From: Bifidobacterium breve
GTDB lineage: Bacteria; Actinomycetota; Actinomycetes; Nanopelagicales; Nanopelagicaceae
Length of the DNA: 5,968 nucleotides
NCBI GenBank assembly: GCA_945869505.1
Contig: CAMBOZ010000074.1
Location: forward strand, 1-5,968
Direction: 5' to 3'
Positions 1 to 5,573 of this stretch are shown here, piece after piece. A program made the position numbers and the translations under genes. The notes under the pieces are model-generated. The model was given only the letters and a program-made list of their open reading frames with translations. It did not search any database and was not told the origin of the DNA. The first letter of the stretch is position 1. The number at the start of each line of letters is the position of its first letter.

Positions 1-423
1 GATGATGGCGATCGTCCGCTAGAGCACCGCGGACAATTACAAGCAAAACGACTCTTGCCGATCTATATGCCATACAACGTCACTGAAATTCATACTTCAG
101 ATGCGTTTCGCTGTATTGAAACAATCGATGTTATGGCGCGATCTTTACAGAAGACTCCGATTTTTTCTAAAGATCTATCTGAATATGGCTTTGAAATCGA
201 TCGGGAAGCTCCGCTGGATTATGTGCAAGATTTAATGGACCGTGGAGTCCCGGCAATTGTGTGCAGTCACAACCCAATTATCCCTAAGGTTGTTAAGAAA
301 TTAGTTGGTAAGAAATACTTTAAATCAATGGATCGCGAGCTAGAACCAGCCCAAGCCATTGTTCTGCATTGCCGCGCAGGTGAAGTTATTGCTTGCGATT
401 GGATCGACGAACCTTTAATTTAA
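1..423 (+). CDS. Histidine phosphatase domain, C-terminal part of a probable MutT1-like Nudix/phosphatase protein (5' partial)
   Basis: The reading frame is open from base 1, so the gene starts upstream; 140 residues and a TAA stop are visible. The first residues contain RPLEHRG followed by QA, which fits the RPL..RG..QA stretch that follows the catalytic RHG/RHA motif in histidine phosphatases (that catalytic motif lies outside the window). Residues 84-95 of the visible part, PAIVCSHNPIIP, carry the second conserved histidine (H90) in a context typical of the phosphatase half of actinobacterial MutT1. The C-terminus (VLHCRAGEVIACDWID) also fits that family. Mycobacterial MutT1 joins an N-terminal Nudix domain to this domain and hydrolyses 8-oxo-GTP and diadenosine polyphosphates. 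The Nudix half is inferred only; a stand-alone SixA-like phosphatase remains possible. The protein is expected to be cytosolic. The gene converges on ppx with 15 bp between stop codons. Internal TTG and ATG codons at 55 and 70 are unlikely starts because family motifs lie before them. Confidence 0.78.
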   Translation, partial: DDGDRPLEHRGQLQAKRLLPIYMPYNVTEIHTSDAFRCIETIDVMARSLQKTPIFSKDLSEYGFEIDREAPLDYVQDLMDRGVPAIVCSHNPIIPKVVKKLVGKKYFKSMDRELEPAQAIVLHCRAGEVIACDWIDEPLI

Positions 424-427
424 AGTA

Positions 428-455
428 ATTGGAAGGGCCTAACGCTCCATCCAAT
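428..455. terminator. Candidate bidirectional terminator hairpin at convergent gene ends
   Basis: ATTGGA (428-433) pairs with TCCAAT (450-455). Inside this, GGGC (435-438) pairs with GCTC (444-447) with one G-U pair, closing a five-base loop. The stop codon of the minus-strand gene (439-441) starts in the loop. The hairpin begins five bases after the stop of the plus-strand gene, so it could end both convergent transcripts. There is no clear U-tract on either side, so it would be a U-poor terminator or simply a 3'-end stabilising stem. Confidence 0.4.
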
Positions 456-1356
456 CAAGCCAACGAAGCACAATTCCTTCGCGTAGCGCCCAAGGACAAA
501 TTTCAAGCTCGTTGATATGTAATTTCTCCATAACGGTGCGCGCAACAATTGCACCGGCCACAATTTGGCGCGCACGGCTTTGTGATACTCCTGGCAGCTC
601 AGCACGTTGCTTATTCGACATATCCTGCAATTTCGGAATCATTTTAGTAAGCGAGTTTATCTTTAGATACTTTGGATTATCGTCAAACCAATGTTCGCCT
701 AATCGGGCAAGAGTTCTAAATGTTTTGCTAGTCGCTACAAAGTGATCTGCAATGTGATCCATTATGTCTTCTGGCACATCTCTCTTTACCGAGTCAAGCA
801 CAAAAGTTTCTAGCGCTTTAATTTCTTTAGAAGTATGTGGGTCAGAGTCAAGATACTCGCGCGTTAAGCGAGATGCGCCAAGTGGCAGTGAAACTGTGGC
901 TTCGGCTCTTTCATCATCACCAACCGCTATCTCGAGTGAGCCACCACCGATATCTAAGACGAGCAGACGCCCACTTGACCACCCCAACCAACGACGCACT
1001 GCCAAGAAAGTCATCTGCGCTTCATCATCACCAGAGAGCACTTGCAAATCAATTTCAAATTTCTTATTTATTTGATCAAGGATATCTTTTCCATTTTTTG
1101 CATCGCGAATCGCAGATGTTGCAAATGCCAAGATCTCCTCAGTTTGAAAATCTTTAGCGTGTGAGATTGCATCGGCGACTGATTCTTCAAGAAGAGCAAC
1201 GCCTTCGGCAGTTATTGCACCTTCTTTATTTAAATATTCGTGAAGGCGAAGTTCAACCTTTTGGTTCGTTGCCGGGCTTGGACGAGCGCCAGGGTGAGCA
1301 TCCACAACTTGGAGGTGGACGGTGTTTGAGCCCACATCTAAAACGCCCAATCGCAT
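439..1356 (-). CDS. ppx: Exopolyphosphatase, Ppx/GppA family (actinobacterial Ppx1 type)
   Basis: This 305-residue protein belongs to the ASKHA-fold Ppx/GppA family, which removes terminal phosphate from polyphosphate or from pppGpp. Visible motifs in order are the phosphate-1 motif LDVGSNTVH (6-14), ATSAIRDAKN (79-88), the acidic catalytic segment SGDDEA (108-113), the phosphate-2 motif DIGGGSLE (135-142), SLPLGASRLTRE (156-167), ATSKTFR (208-214) and CPWALREG (287-294). The start MRLGVLDVGSNTVHL and these motifs match what I recall of Mycobacterium tuberculosis Ppx1 (Rv0496), reported to favour short-chain polyphosphate. The protein is about the length of the two ASKHA domains alone and lacks the C-terminal HD-like region of E. 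coli PPX and GppA, as expected for Ppx1. No signal peptide is seen, so it should be cytosolic. The ATG has no Shine-Dalgarno sequence but has TAGGTT six bases upstream, so a leaderless mRNA is likely. The gene is monocistronic here. Confidence 0.92.
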   Translation of the reverse strand: MRLGVLDVGSNTVHLQVVDAHPGARPSPATNQKVELRLHEYLNKEGAITAEGVALLEESVADAISHAKDFQTEEILAFATSAIRDAKNGKDILDQINKKFEIDLQVLSGDDEAQMTFLAVRRWLGWSSGRLLVLDIGGGSLEIAVGDDERAEATVSLPLGASRLTREYLDSDPHTSKEIKALETFVLDSVKRDVPEDIMDHIADHFVATSKTFRTLARLGEHWFDDNPKYLKINSLTKMIPKLQDMSNKQRAELPGVSQSRARQIVAGAIVARTVMEKLHINELEICPWALREGIVLRWLDWMER

Positions 1357-1362
1357 GCGGTA

Positions 1363-1368
1363 AACCTA
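1363..1368 (-). promoter_or_regulatory. Putative -10 element of a leaderless ppx promoter
   Basis: Read on the minus strand this is TAGGTT, fitting the actinobacterial TAnnnT -10 pattern. It ends six bases before the ppx ATG at 1356, which would place the transcription start at or next to the start codon. No purine-rich ribosome binding site lies between. No convincing -35 is visible. Confidence 0.5.
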
Positions 1369-1387
1369 CCCGTCCGCGCTGCAGAGA

Positions 1388-1424
1388 TTGATGATTTTTA
1401 GATTACGCCGTTAACTGCCATAAT
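1388..1424 (+). promoter_or_regulatory. Possible promoter region for tRNA-Thr
   Basis: The 95-bp gap between ppx and the tRNA must hold the tRNA promoter. Candidates are TTGATG (1388-1393) as -35, spaced 17 bp from TTAACT (1411-1416), or the better -10 match CATAAT (1419-1424), which lacks a good -35. Neither combination is strong, so the assignment is tentative. Confidence 0.25.
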
Positions 1425-1451
1425 TACGCCCGTTGCCTGCAAAGGTAGCAA

Positions 1452-1526
1452 GCCTCTCTAGCTCAGTGGTAGAGCAGCGCACTTGTAATGCGCAGGTCGT
1501 CAGTTCAATCCTGACGGGGGGCTCCA
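1452..1526 (+). tRNA. tRNA-Thr (anticodon UGU)
   Basis: A complete cloverleaf can be folded. The seven-base-pair acceptor stem is 1452-1458 with 1516-1522 and contains two G-U pairs. The D stem is GCTC/GAGC (1461-1464, 1472-1475). The anticodon stem is GCGCA/TGCGC (1477-1481, 1489-1493) around the loop CTTGTAA, giving anticodon TGT at 1484-1486, which reads ACA and probably other threonine codons. The variable loop is five bases (1494-1498). The T stem is GTCAG/CTGAC around TTCAATC (1504-1510). The discriminator base is T1523 and the CCA end is encoded at 1524-1526. The carbonic anhydrase start codon follows after 30 bp in the same direction, so one primary transcript may carry both. Confidence 0.96.
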
Positions 1527-1530
1527 GATT

Positions 1531-1552
1531 TATAACCCGAGTTCAAAGGGGG
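1531..1552 (+). promoter_or_regulatory. Ribosome binding site and possible -10 ahead of the carbonic anhydrase gene
   Basis: AAAGGGGG at about 1545-1552 is a strong Shine-Dalgarno sequence four bases before the ATG at 1557, and it supports that start. It contrasts with the apparently leaderless ppx, NADH dehydrogenase and SDR genes in this window. TATAAC at 1531-1536 could be a separate -10 giving a leader of about 14 nt; otherwise the gene is read through from the tRNA promoter. Confidence 0.6.
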
Positions 1553-1556
1553 CGCG

Positions 1557-2075
1557 ATGAAGAACTATTCGTTTCCTCATGAACAATTTGACGATCTAAT
1601 CGCGGCAAATGCCGAATATATAAAATCATTTAAATATTCAGAACTCACTGGTCGCGCCGCCAAAGGCTTAGCGATCGTCACCTGCATGGATTCACGCATC
1701 AATCCGCTTTCCGTTGTTGGAATGCGCTCTGGTGATGCCAAGATTTTACGTAATGCAGGAGCGCGCGTAACCGAAGACGTTATCCGCACCTTGGTTCTTG
1801 CGACCTATTTATTAAATGTCGATCGCATTTTGGTAATGCCACATACAGATTGTGCGATGGCGCGCGGCGATGAGGCCGATATCCATGCGCTAATTGATGA
1901 AAAATTTGGGGTAGATACCCGCTCACTAGAATTTCGTACGACTCGTGATCAAAAAGCTGCGCTCGCAATTGACGTAAAACGAATTCGCGCTTATCCATTA
2001 CTGCGCGATGGCGTAACTGTTGCCGGCGCTATTTATGATGTTACAACCGGAACTATTCTTCCGGTTGATTGCTAA
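1557..2075 (+). CDS. Beta-carbonic anhydrase (Rv1284/CanA-like)
   Basis: The 172-residue product should interconvert CO2 and bicarbonate in the cytosol using a zinc ion. The beta-class ligands are all present: C43 and D45 in CMDSR (43-47), which also holds the R47 of the Asp-Arg dyad, then H96 and C99 in HTDCA (96-100). RNAGARVTEDVIRTL (65-79) matches the helix following the active site. Length and sequence order fit the short class represented by M. tuberculosis CanA (Rv1284, about 163 residues) rather than the longer Can/CynT enzymes. One deviation is alanine at position 100, where HxxC is nearly always followed by glycine. The start is fixed by a strong ribosome binding site. The gene lies 30 bp behind tRNA-Thr, and its last 23 bp overlap the 3' end of the convergent hydrolase gene. 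Zinc chemistry is well supported; the physiological role (bicarbonate supply for carboxylases or pH balance) is inferred. Confidence 0.92.
   Translation: MKNYSFPHEQFDDLIAANAEYIKSFKYSELTGRAAKGLAIVTCMDSRINPLSVVGMRSGDAKILRNAGARVTEDVIRTLVLATYLLNVDRILVMPHTDCAMARGDEADIHALIDEKFGVDTRSLEFRTTRDQKAALAIDVKRIRAYPLLRDGVTVAGAIYDVTTGTILPVDC
2044..2067. terminator. Perfect inverted repeat at overlapping convergent gene ends, candidate bidirectional terminator
   Basis: CAACCGGAA (2044-2052) and TTCCGGTTG (2059-2067) form a perfect 9-bp stem with a six-base loop, CTATTC. The loop holds the stop codon of the minus-strand hydrolase gene (2053-2055), while the plus strand still encodes the last residues of carbonic anhydrase. 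No U-tract follows on either strand. It may act as a U-poor bidirectional terminator or as a 3'-end stabiliser. Confidence 0.5.
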
Positions 2076-2832
2076 CTCGCCGAATCGGCATCTTGGTCAT
2101 CGGATAATTTAAATCCGTTAAGAATTGATTCACAATTGCGCTAAACAACCCTGGCTTTTCCTTCGGCGCTATGTGCGAAGTCCCAGGAATAATTGCAAGT
2201 TGACCTAGCTCAATAGCGCGATACATCTCGATCGTGTGCTCGTGTGAAATAACATCGTCATCGCCAGCGACTATCAAAGTGGGACATTGAATCTTCGCTA
2301 AATCACTAAGCGGGATATCGGGTTCGCTCTCCCAAATGCGCAGCATCTTCTTTATTTTTTCATTTTGGGTATGTGGAGCATCTGGTGAAGTCGCAGCGTA
2401 TTCAGCTTTATCTTCTTCACTTGGTTCAGAAAATGGAAGTTCAATACTTGTTCCAGAGTGGTGGTAATTAGCCCCGATCAACACCAGAGATTTAACAAGT
2501 TCTGGTCGAGCGATGGCAACTGACATAGCGATAATGCCGCCATCTGACCAACCGACTAAGTGCGCTGGTTCTTTAACAACATCTTCTAAATAAGCGATCG
2601 CTTCTTCAATTTGAAATTTAAAGTGAAAAGAGTTCGCTTGATCTGCGGTGTATCCGTGTCCGGTGCGATCGTAGGCAAATAAATGAAAATCTGGTTCTAG
2701 ATCTGGAGCCAAGACATAATCCCAATGTGAGGTTTGGCTTAAACCGCCGTGCAGTAAAACAACTGCTTCGCCATTGTTATCCCATTCATATGAATAGATC
2801 TGATGGCCGCGCAGATTTAAATAATCGGGCAC
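2053..2832 (-). CDS. Alpha/beta-fold hydrolase
   Basis: This 259-residue protein has the full alpha/beta hydrolase layout: oxyanion-hole segment LLHGGLSQTSHWD (26-38), AYDRTGHGYT (53-62), nucleophile elbow GWSDGG (94-99) with S96, a probable acid in AGDDDV (189-194, likely D193), and catalytic histidine H220 in PGTSH (216-220). A variable cap region lies at about 122-178. There is no signal peptide, so it is probably cytosolic. The substrate cannot be told; esterases, lactonases and C-C bond hydrolases share this pattern. The GTG start lies two codons after the stop of the upstream NADH dehydrogenase gene, in the same frame and without a good ribosome binding site. Translation therefore probably depends on termination and re-initiation from that gene. 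I see no other plausible start nearby. The 3' end overlaps the carbonic anhydrase gene. Confidence 0.88.
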   Translation of the reverse strand: MPDYLNLRGHQIYSYEWDNNGEAVVLLHGGLSQTSHWDYVLAPDLEPDFHLFAYDRTGHGYTADQANSFHFKFQIEEAIAYLEDVVKEPAHLVGWSDGGIIAMSVAIARPELVKSLVLIGANYHHSGTSIELPFSEPSEEDKAEYAATSPDAPHTQNEKIKKMLRIWESEPDIPLSDLAKIQCPTLIVAGDDDVISHEHTIEMYRAIELGQLAIIPGTSHIAPKEKPGLFSAIVNQFLTDLNYPMTKMPIRRVSNQPEE

Positions 2833-2835
2833 TTG

Positions 2836-4068
2836 TTACTGGCTATCCATAATGTGGCGATTGCCACGATCAAATGTTAAATAGTTCCAGGTCCAGTCAG
2901 CGATTGTTCCGATCTTGTTGCGCCCGCCAAGTAGGTAGAATAAATGCAGCCATAACCAGGCATACCAAGCTGGCACACCGGCGATCTGGATTCCCTTAAA
3001 TTGCACAACAGCCTTATGGCGCCCAATAGTTGCCATTGAACCTTTATCTAGATATTTAAAATCTTTTAGCGCTTGGCCACGAGCTGCACGAACAATTTGT
3101 TTTGCCACCCAACGGCCTTGTTGCATTGCAACGGGTGCAACCATCGGCAAGAAACGTCCTGCAGAATCTTTAGCACCAGATATATCGCCAATCGCCCATA
3201 TGTGTGGGTAGTGGCTTACTTGTAAACTTTTTTCCACGCTGATGCGCGTTCCGTCAAGTGGCAAGTTAAGTAACGCACCAGTTGGTTCACCTTTAACACC
3301 GGCAGCCCAGATAGTTACTTCAGATGGAATTGCATCTCCGCCTTTAACTAAAATCTGGCGAGGTTTAACTTCTTGCACGGCAGTATTAAGTAAAACTTTA
3401 ACGCCCAATTTTTCTAAATCTTTTTTAGCGCGCGCAGAAAGTCTCTCGCTAAAGGAAGGCAGTATGCGCGGGCCAGCTTCGATCAGATAAACATCTATAT
3501 GTTTGGCAGCGTTCGCCTCATCGTTTTTTAGTGGTCCACGAACTAATTCAGCTAGAGCACCGGCCATCTCAACGCCGGTTGGTCCGCCTCCAACAACGCT
3601 AAGTGAGAGACGCGTTTGATCTTCAAAACGGCAAAGATCTTCAAAACGGCGCATTACTTCAGCGCGGATTCCGATAGCTTCATGAACACTCTTCATACCG
3701 AGGGCAATTTCGTTAACACCCTTAACGCCAAAATCAGCGGTTGCCGAACCAAGTGCCACAACTAAGTGATCAAATTCCAGAGTTTCGGATGAATCTAACT
3801 TCACCGATTTATTTTTATGATCCACCGAAATAGGTGAGCCCATTCGGAATTTAACGCCACTTTTGCGCAGCGCCCCGCGAACCGGATGAGCAACATGGTC
3901 TGCGGCAAGTCCTGCGGTCGCTACCTGATAAAGCAGGGGCAGAAAAGTTTGGAAGTTATGGCGATCTACAACTGTGACATCGGCATCTTTAGCCAGCGCT
4001 TTAGCGGTGGTCAGCCCACCGAAACCAGCGCCAAGAATTACGACCCGAGGTCGTGTGGAAGAAGCCAT
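2836..4068 (-). CDS. Type II NADH dehydrogenase (NDH-2), NAD(P)/FAD-dependent oxidoreductase
   Basis: The 410-residue protein should pass electrons from NADH through FAD to quinone at the inner face of the membrane, without pumping protons. The FAD-binding Rossmann motif GAGFGG is at 13-18, followed by the NDH-2-like segment FLPLLYQVATAGL (42-54). The second Rossmann motif, for NADH, is VVGGGPTGVE (158-167). WAAGV (254-258), IWAIGD (290-295) and the quinone-site region LPMVAPVAMQQG (307-318) follow. The C-terminus has a hydrophobic aromatic stretch, about 367-381, and the tail GTIADWTWNYLTFDRGNR, which fits the amphipathic membrane anchor of NDH-2. Length is typical. The ATG has no ribosome binding site; TAGACT lies six bases upstream, suggesting a leaderless transcript. 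It is the first gene of a two-gene unit with the hydrolase. Related FAD enzymes that use other acceptors share these motifs, so the quinone activity is inferred. Confidence 0.9.
   Translation of the reverse strand: MASSTRPRVVILGAGFGGLTTAKALAKDADVTVVDRHNFQTFLPLLYQVATAGLAADHVAHPVRGALRKSGVKFRMGSPISVDHKNKSVKLDSSETLEFDHLVVALGSATADFGVKGVNEIALGMKSVHEAIGIRAEVMRRFEDLCRFEDQTRLSLSVVGGGPTGVEMAGALAELVRGPLKNDEANAAKHIDVYLIEAGPRILPSFSERLSARAKKDLEKLGVKVLLNTAVQEVKPRQILVKGGDAIPSEVTIWAAGVKGEPTGALLNLPLDGTRISVEKSLQVSHYPHIWAIGDISGAKDSAGRFLPMVAPVAMQQGRWVAKQIVRAARGQALKDFKYLDKGSMATIGRHKAVVQFKGIQIAGVPAWYAWLWLHLFYLLGGRNKIGTIADWTWNYLTFDRGNRHIMDSQ
3618..3650. repeat. Short in-frame tandem repeat inside the NADH dehydrogenase gene
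   Basis: The 15-base sequence GATCTTCAAAACGGC occurs at 3618-3632 and again at 3636-3650, a period of 18 bp. On the coding (minus) strand it gives RFEDLC followed by RFEDQT at residues 141-152, in the linker just before the NADH-binding Rossmann motif. It looks like a recent small in-frame duplication or chance repetition. Confidence 0.6.
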
Positions 4069-4074
4069 AGCCGC

Positions 4075-4084
4075 AGTCTAGGCT
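4075..4084. promoter_or_regulatory. Overlapping divergent -10 elements for the NADH dehydrogenase and SDR genes
   Basis: The sequence AGTCTAGGCT holds TAGACT on the minus strand (4080 to 4075), six bases before the ATG at 4068. It also holds TAGGCT on the plus strand (4079-4084), seven bases before the ATG at 4092. Both fit TAnnnT and both would start transcription at or beside the start codon. The two hexamers share the TA at 4079-4080. -35 matches are weak on both sides (TGGAAG at 4056-4061 for the plus direction). Confidence 0.5.
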
Positions 4085-4091
4085 CTGAACT

Positions 4092-5573
4092 ATGAACTCG
4101 CAGCGCTTAATTCTCGTTACCGGAGCATCTGGCTATGTGGGCGGGCGACTTGTACGAGATTTAGTAGCCGATAAATGTGACGTCCGAGTTTTGGTCCGCG
4201 ATGCGCAGAAAGTAAAAGATCAACCATGGGCGAAGGATGTTGAAATCGCGGAAGGCAATGCCAACAATCCAGATGATCTGCGCCTGGCGTTAAAAGGTGT
4301 TCATACCGCTTTCTACTTGTTGCATTCGATAAACGCGGGCAAAAATTTTGATGAAGTCGAAAGTGCAATGGCGAGAAATTTTGCCGCGGCCGCGGAAGCC
4401 GAAAGTGTTTCGCAAATTGTTTATTTAGGCGGAATTGCTAATGATAAAAACCGCAGCCAACACCTTGCTTCGCGCATGAATACAGGTGCGCAATTAGCAT
4501 CTGGAAAAGTTCCGGTGCTCGAACTTCGAGCAGGAATCATTATCGGATCTGGATCCGCATCTTTTGAAATGTTGCGCCACCTTACGCATCGCTTGCCGGT
4601 TATGACCACACCAAAATGGGTTTCTAATTTAACTCAACCAATTTCAATTCGTGATGCGCTTTATTACTTGCGTAAGTGCGCCGCGTTGCCAACACCAATT
4701 GCGAAGATCTGCGACATTGGCGGCAAAGAAGTGCTTTCTTACGCGGATATGATGCAGAAATTTGCCAAGTTATCTGGCCTGCGCAAGCGCTGGATTATTC
4801 AAGTTCCAGTTCTCACACCCAAACTATCCAGCCTTTGGATTGGTTTTGTTACCCCAGTACCAACTTCTCTTGCGCGACCACTCGTTGAATCTTTGATCAG
4901 CGAAGTAGTTGCCGATCCAAAGAAGAGTATTGATTCAATCATTGCGCCACCGCCAGAAGGTTTTATCGATGTAGAAGGTGCGATCAAATTAGCGCTCTCA
5001 AAAATCGCCGATCACGATGTAATCACTCGTTGGTCCGATGCGGCATACCCGACTGCGCCTTGGCAGAAAGCGCAGAGCGATCCGGAATGGGCTGGCGAAA
5101 TGGTTTTGCGAGATCGTCGCGAACAAGCAACTGATGCTTCAGCACCAGCTTTGTGGCAGGCGATCGAAAGTATTGGCGGAGATAACGGTTGGTATGGCGC
5201 TGATTTCCTTTGGTATCTAAGAGGGCTATTAGATCGTTTCGTTGGTGGAGTTGGTTTACGTCGCGGTCGCCGCGATCCGCTCACGCTTCGCATCGGTGAC
5301 AGTTTAGATTTTTGGCGAGTAGAAGAGTTAGATCGCGGAGTAAGACTCAAGCTTTACGCCGAAATGGTTCTACCCGGTAAGGCGTGGTTGGAATTTACAA
5401 TCATTGAAGAAAACGGAAAACGTATTGTGCGCCAAGAAGCGAGTTTCTCACCACGCGGTTTAGGTGGGCAGCTTTATTGGTATGCAGTTCTGCCATTTCA
5501 TATATTTGTTTTCCCAACAATGATGCGAAACTTGATTCGAAAGGCTAATCGCACCGATTATGCCAATTCATAA
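4092..5573 (+). CDS. SDR-type NAD(P)-binding oxidoreductase with C-terminal DUF2867 domain
   Basis: The 493-residue protein joins two domains. The N-terminal half is an atypical or extended short-chain dehydrogenase/reductase fold with the nucleotide motif TGASGYVG (10-17), VRVLVRD (31-37), FYLLHSI (74-80), IVYLGGI (109-115) and LRAGIIIGSGSASFEMLR (145-162). The classical catalytic YxxxK is not apparent, as in NmrA-like and YbjT-like members. From about 335 to the end it matches DUF2867: GWYGADFLWYLRGLLDR (366-382), VGGVGLRRGRRDP (384-396) and IGDSLDFWRVEEL (401-413), with a hydrophobic C-terminal stretch near 463-476. The reaction and substrate are unknown; the fold implies NAD(P) binding. 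The ATG lacks a ribosome binding site and sits just after a TAnnnT hexamer, so it is probably leaderless. Its last 14 bp overlap the decarboxylase-family gene downstream, suggesting co-expression. Confidence 0.9.
   Translation: MNSQRLILVTGASGYVGGRLVRDLVADKCDVRVLVRDAQKVKDQPWAKDVEIAEGNANNPDDLRLALKGVHTAFYLLHSINAGKNFDEVESAMARNFAAAAEAESVSQIVYLGGIANDKNRSQHLASRMNTGAQLASGKVPVLELRAGIIIGSGSASFEMLRHLTHRLPVMTTPKWVSNLTQPISIRDALYYLRKCAALPTPIAKICDIGGKEVLSYADMMQKFAKLSGLRKRWIIQVPVLTPKLSSLWIGFVTPVPTSLARPLVESLISEVVADPKKSIDSIIAPPPEGFIDVEGAIKLALSKIADHDVITRWSDAAYPTAPWQKAQSDPEWAGEMVLRDRREQATDASAPALWQAIESIGGDNGWYGADFLWYLRGLLDRFVGGVGLRRGRRDPLTLRIGDSLDFWRVEELDRGVRLKLYAEMVLPGKAWLEFTIIEENGKRIVRQEASFSPRGLGGQLYWYAVLPFHIFVFPTMMRNLIRKANRTDYANS

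Noticed and set aside
55..423. Treating the first gene as complete, starting at TTG 55 or ATG 70
   Set aside because: The same frame is open back to base 1 and encodes RPL..RG..QA, a conserved histidine phosphatase stretch, so the real start is upstream of the window.
764..1075. Plus-strand open frame of about 100 codons opposite ppx
   Set aside because: It lies wholly antisense to a well-supported gene, has low-complexity Ser-rich content and no recognisable domain.
1452..1526. tRNA-Thr 3' end as an integrative-element attachment site
   Set aside because: tRNA genes often serve as att sites, but no second copy of the tRNA 3' end and no integrase gene is visible in the window.
2349..2367. 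T-rich run that might be a terminator tail
   Set aside because: It lies inside the hydrolase gene (encoding Lys/Ile residues on the minus strand) and no GC-rich stem precedes it on the plus strand.
4384..4395. 12-bp all-GC perfect palindrome CCGCGGCCGCGG
   Set aside because: It falls in the middle of the SDR gene and encodes a run of alanines; codon repetition explains it and there is no context for a regulatory or recombination site.
5012..5350. Minus-strand open frame of 112 codons opposite the SDR gene
   Set aside because: It is Arg/Ser/Pro-rich and has no motif, while the plus strand here encodes the conserved DUF2867 signature.
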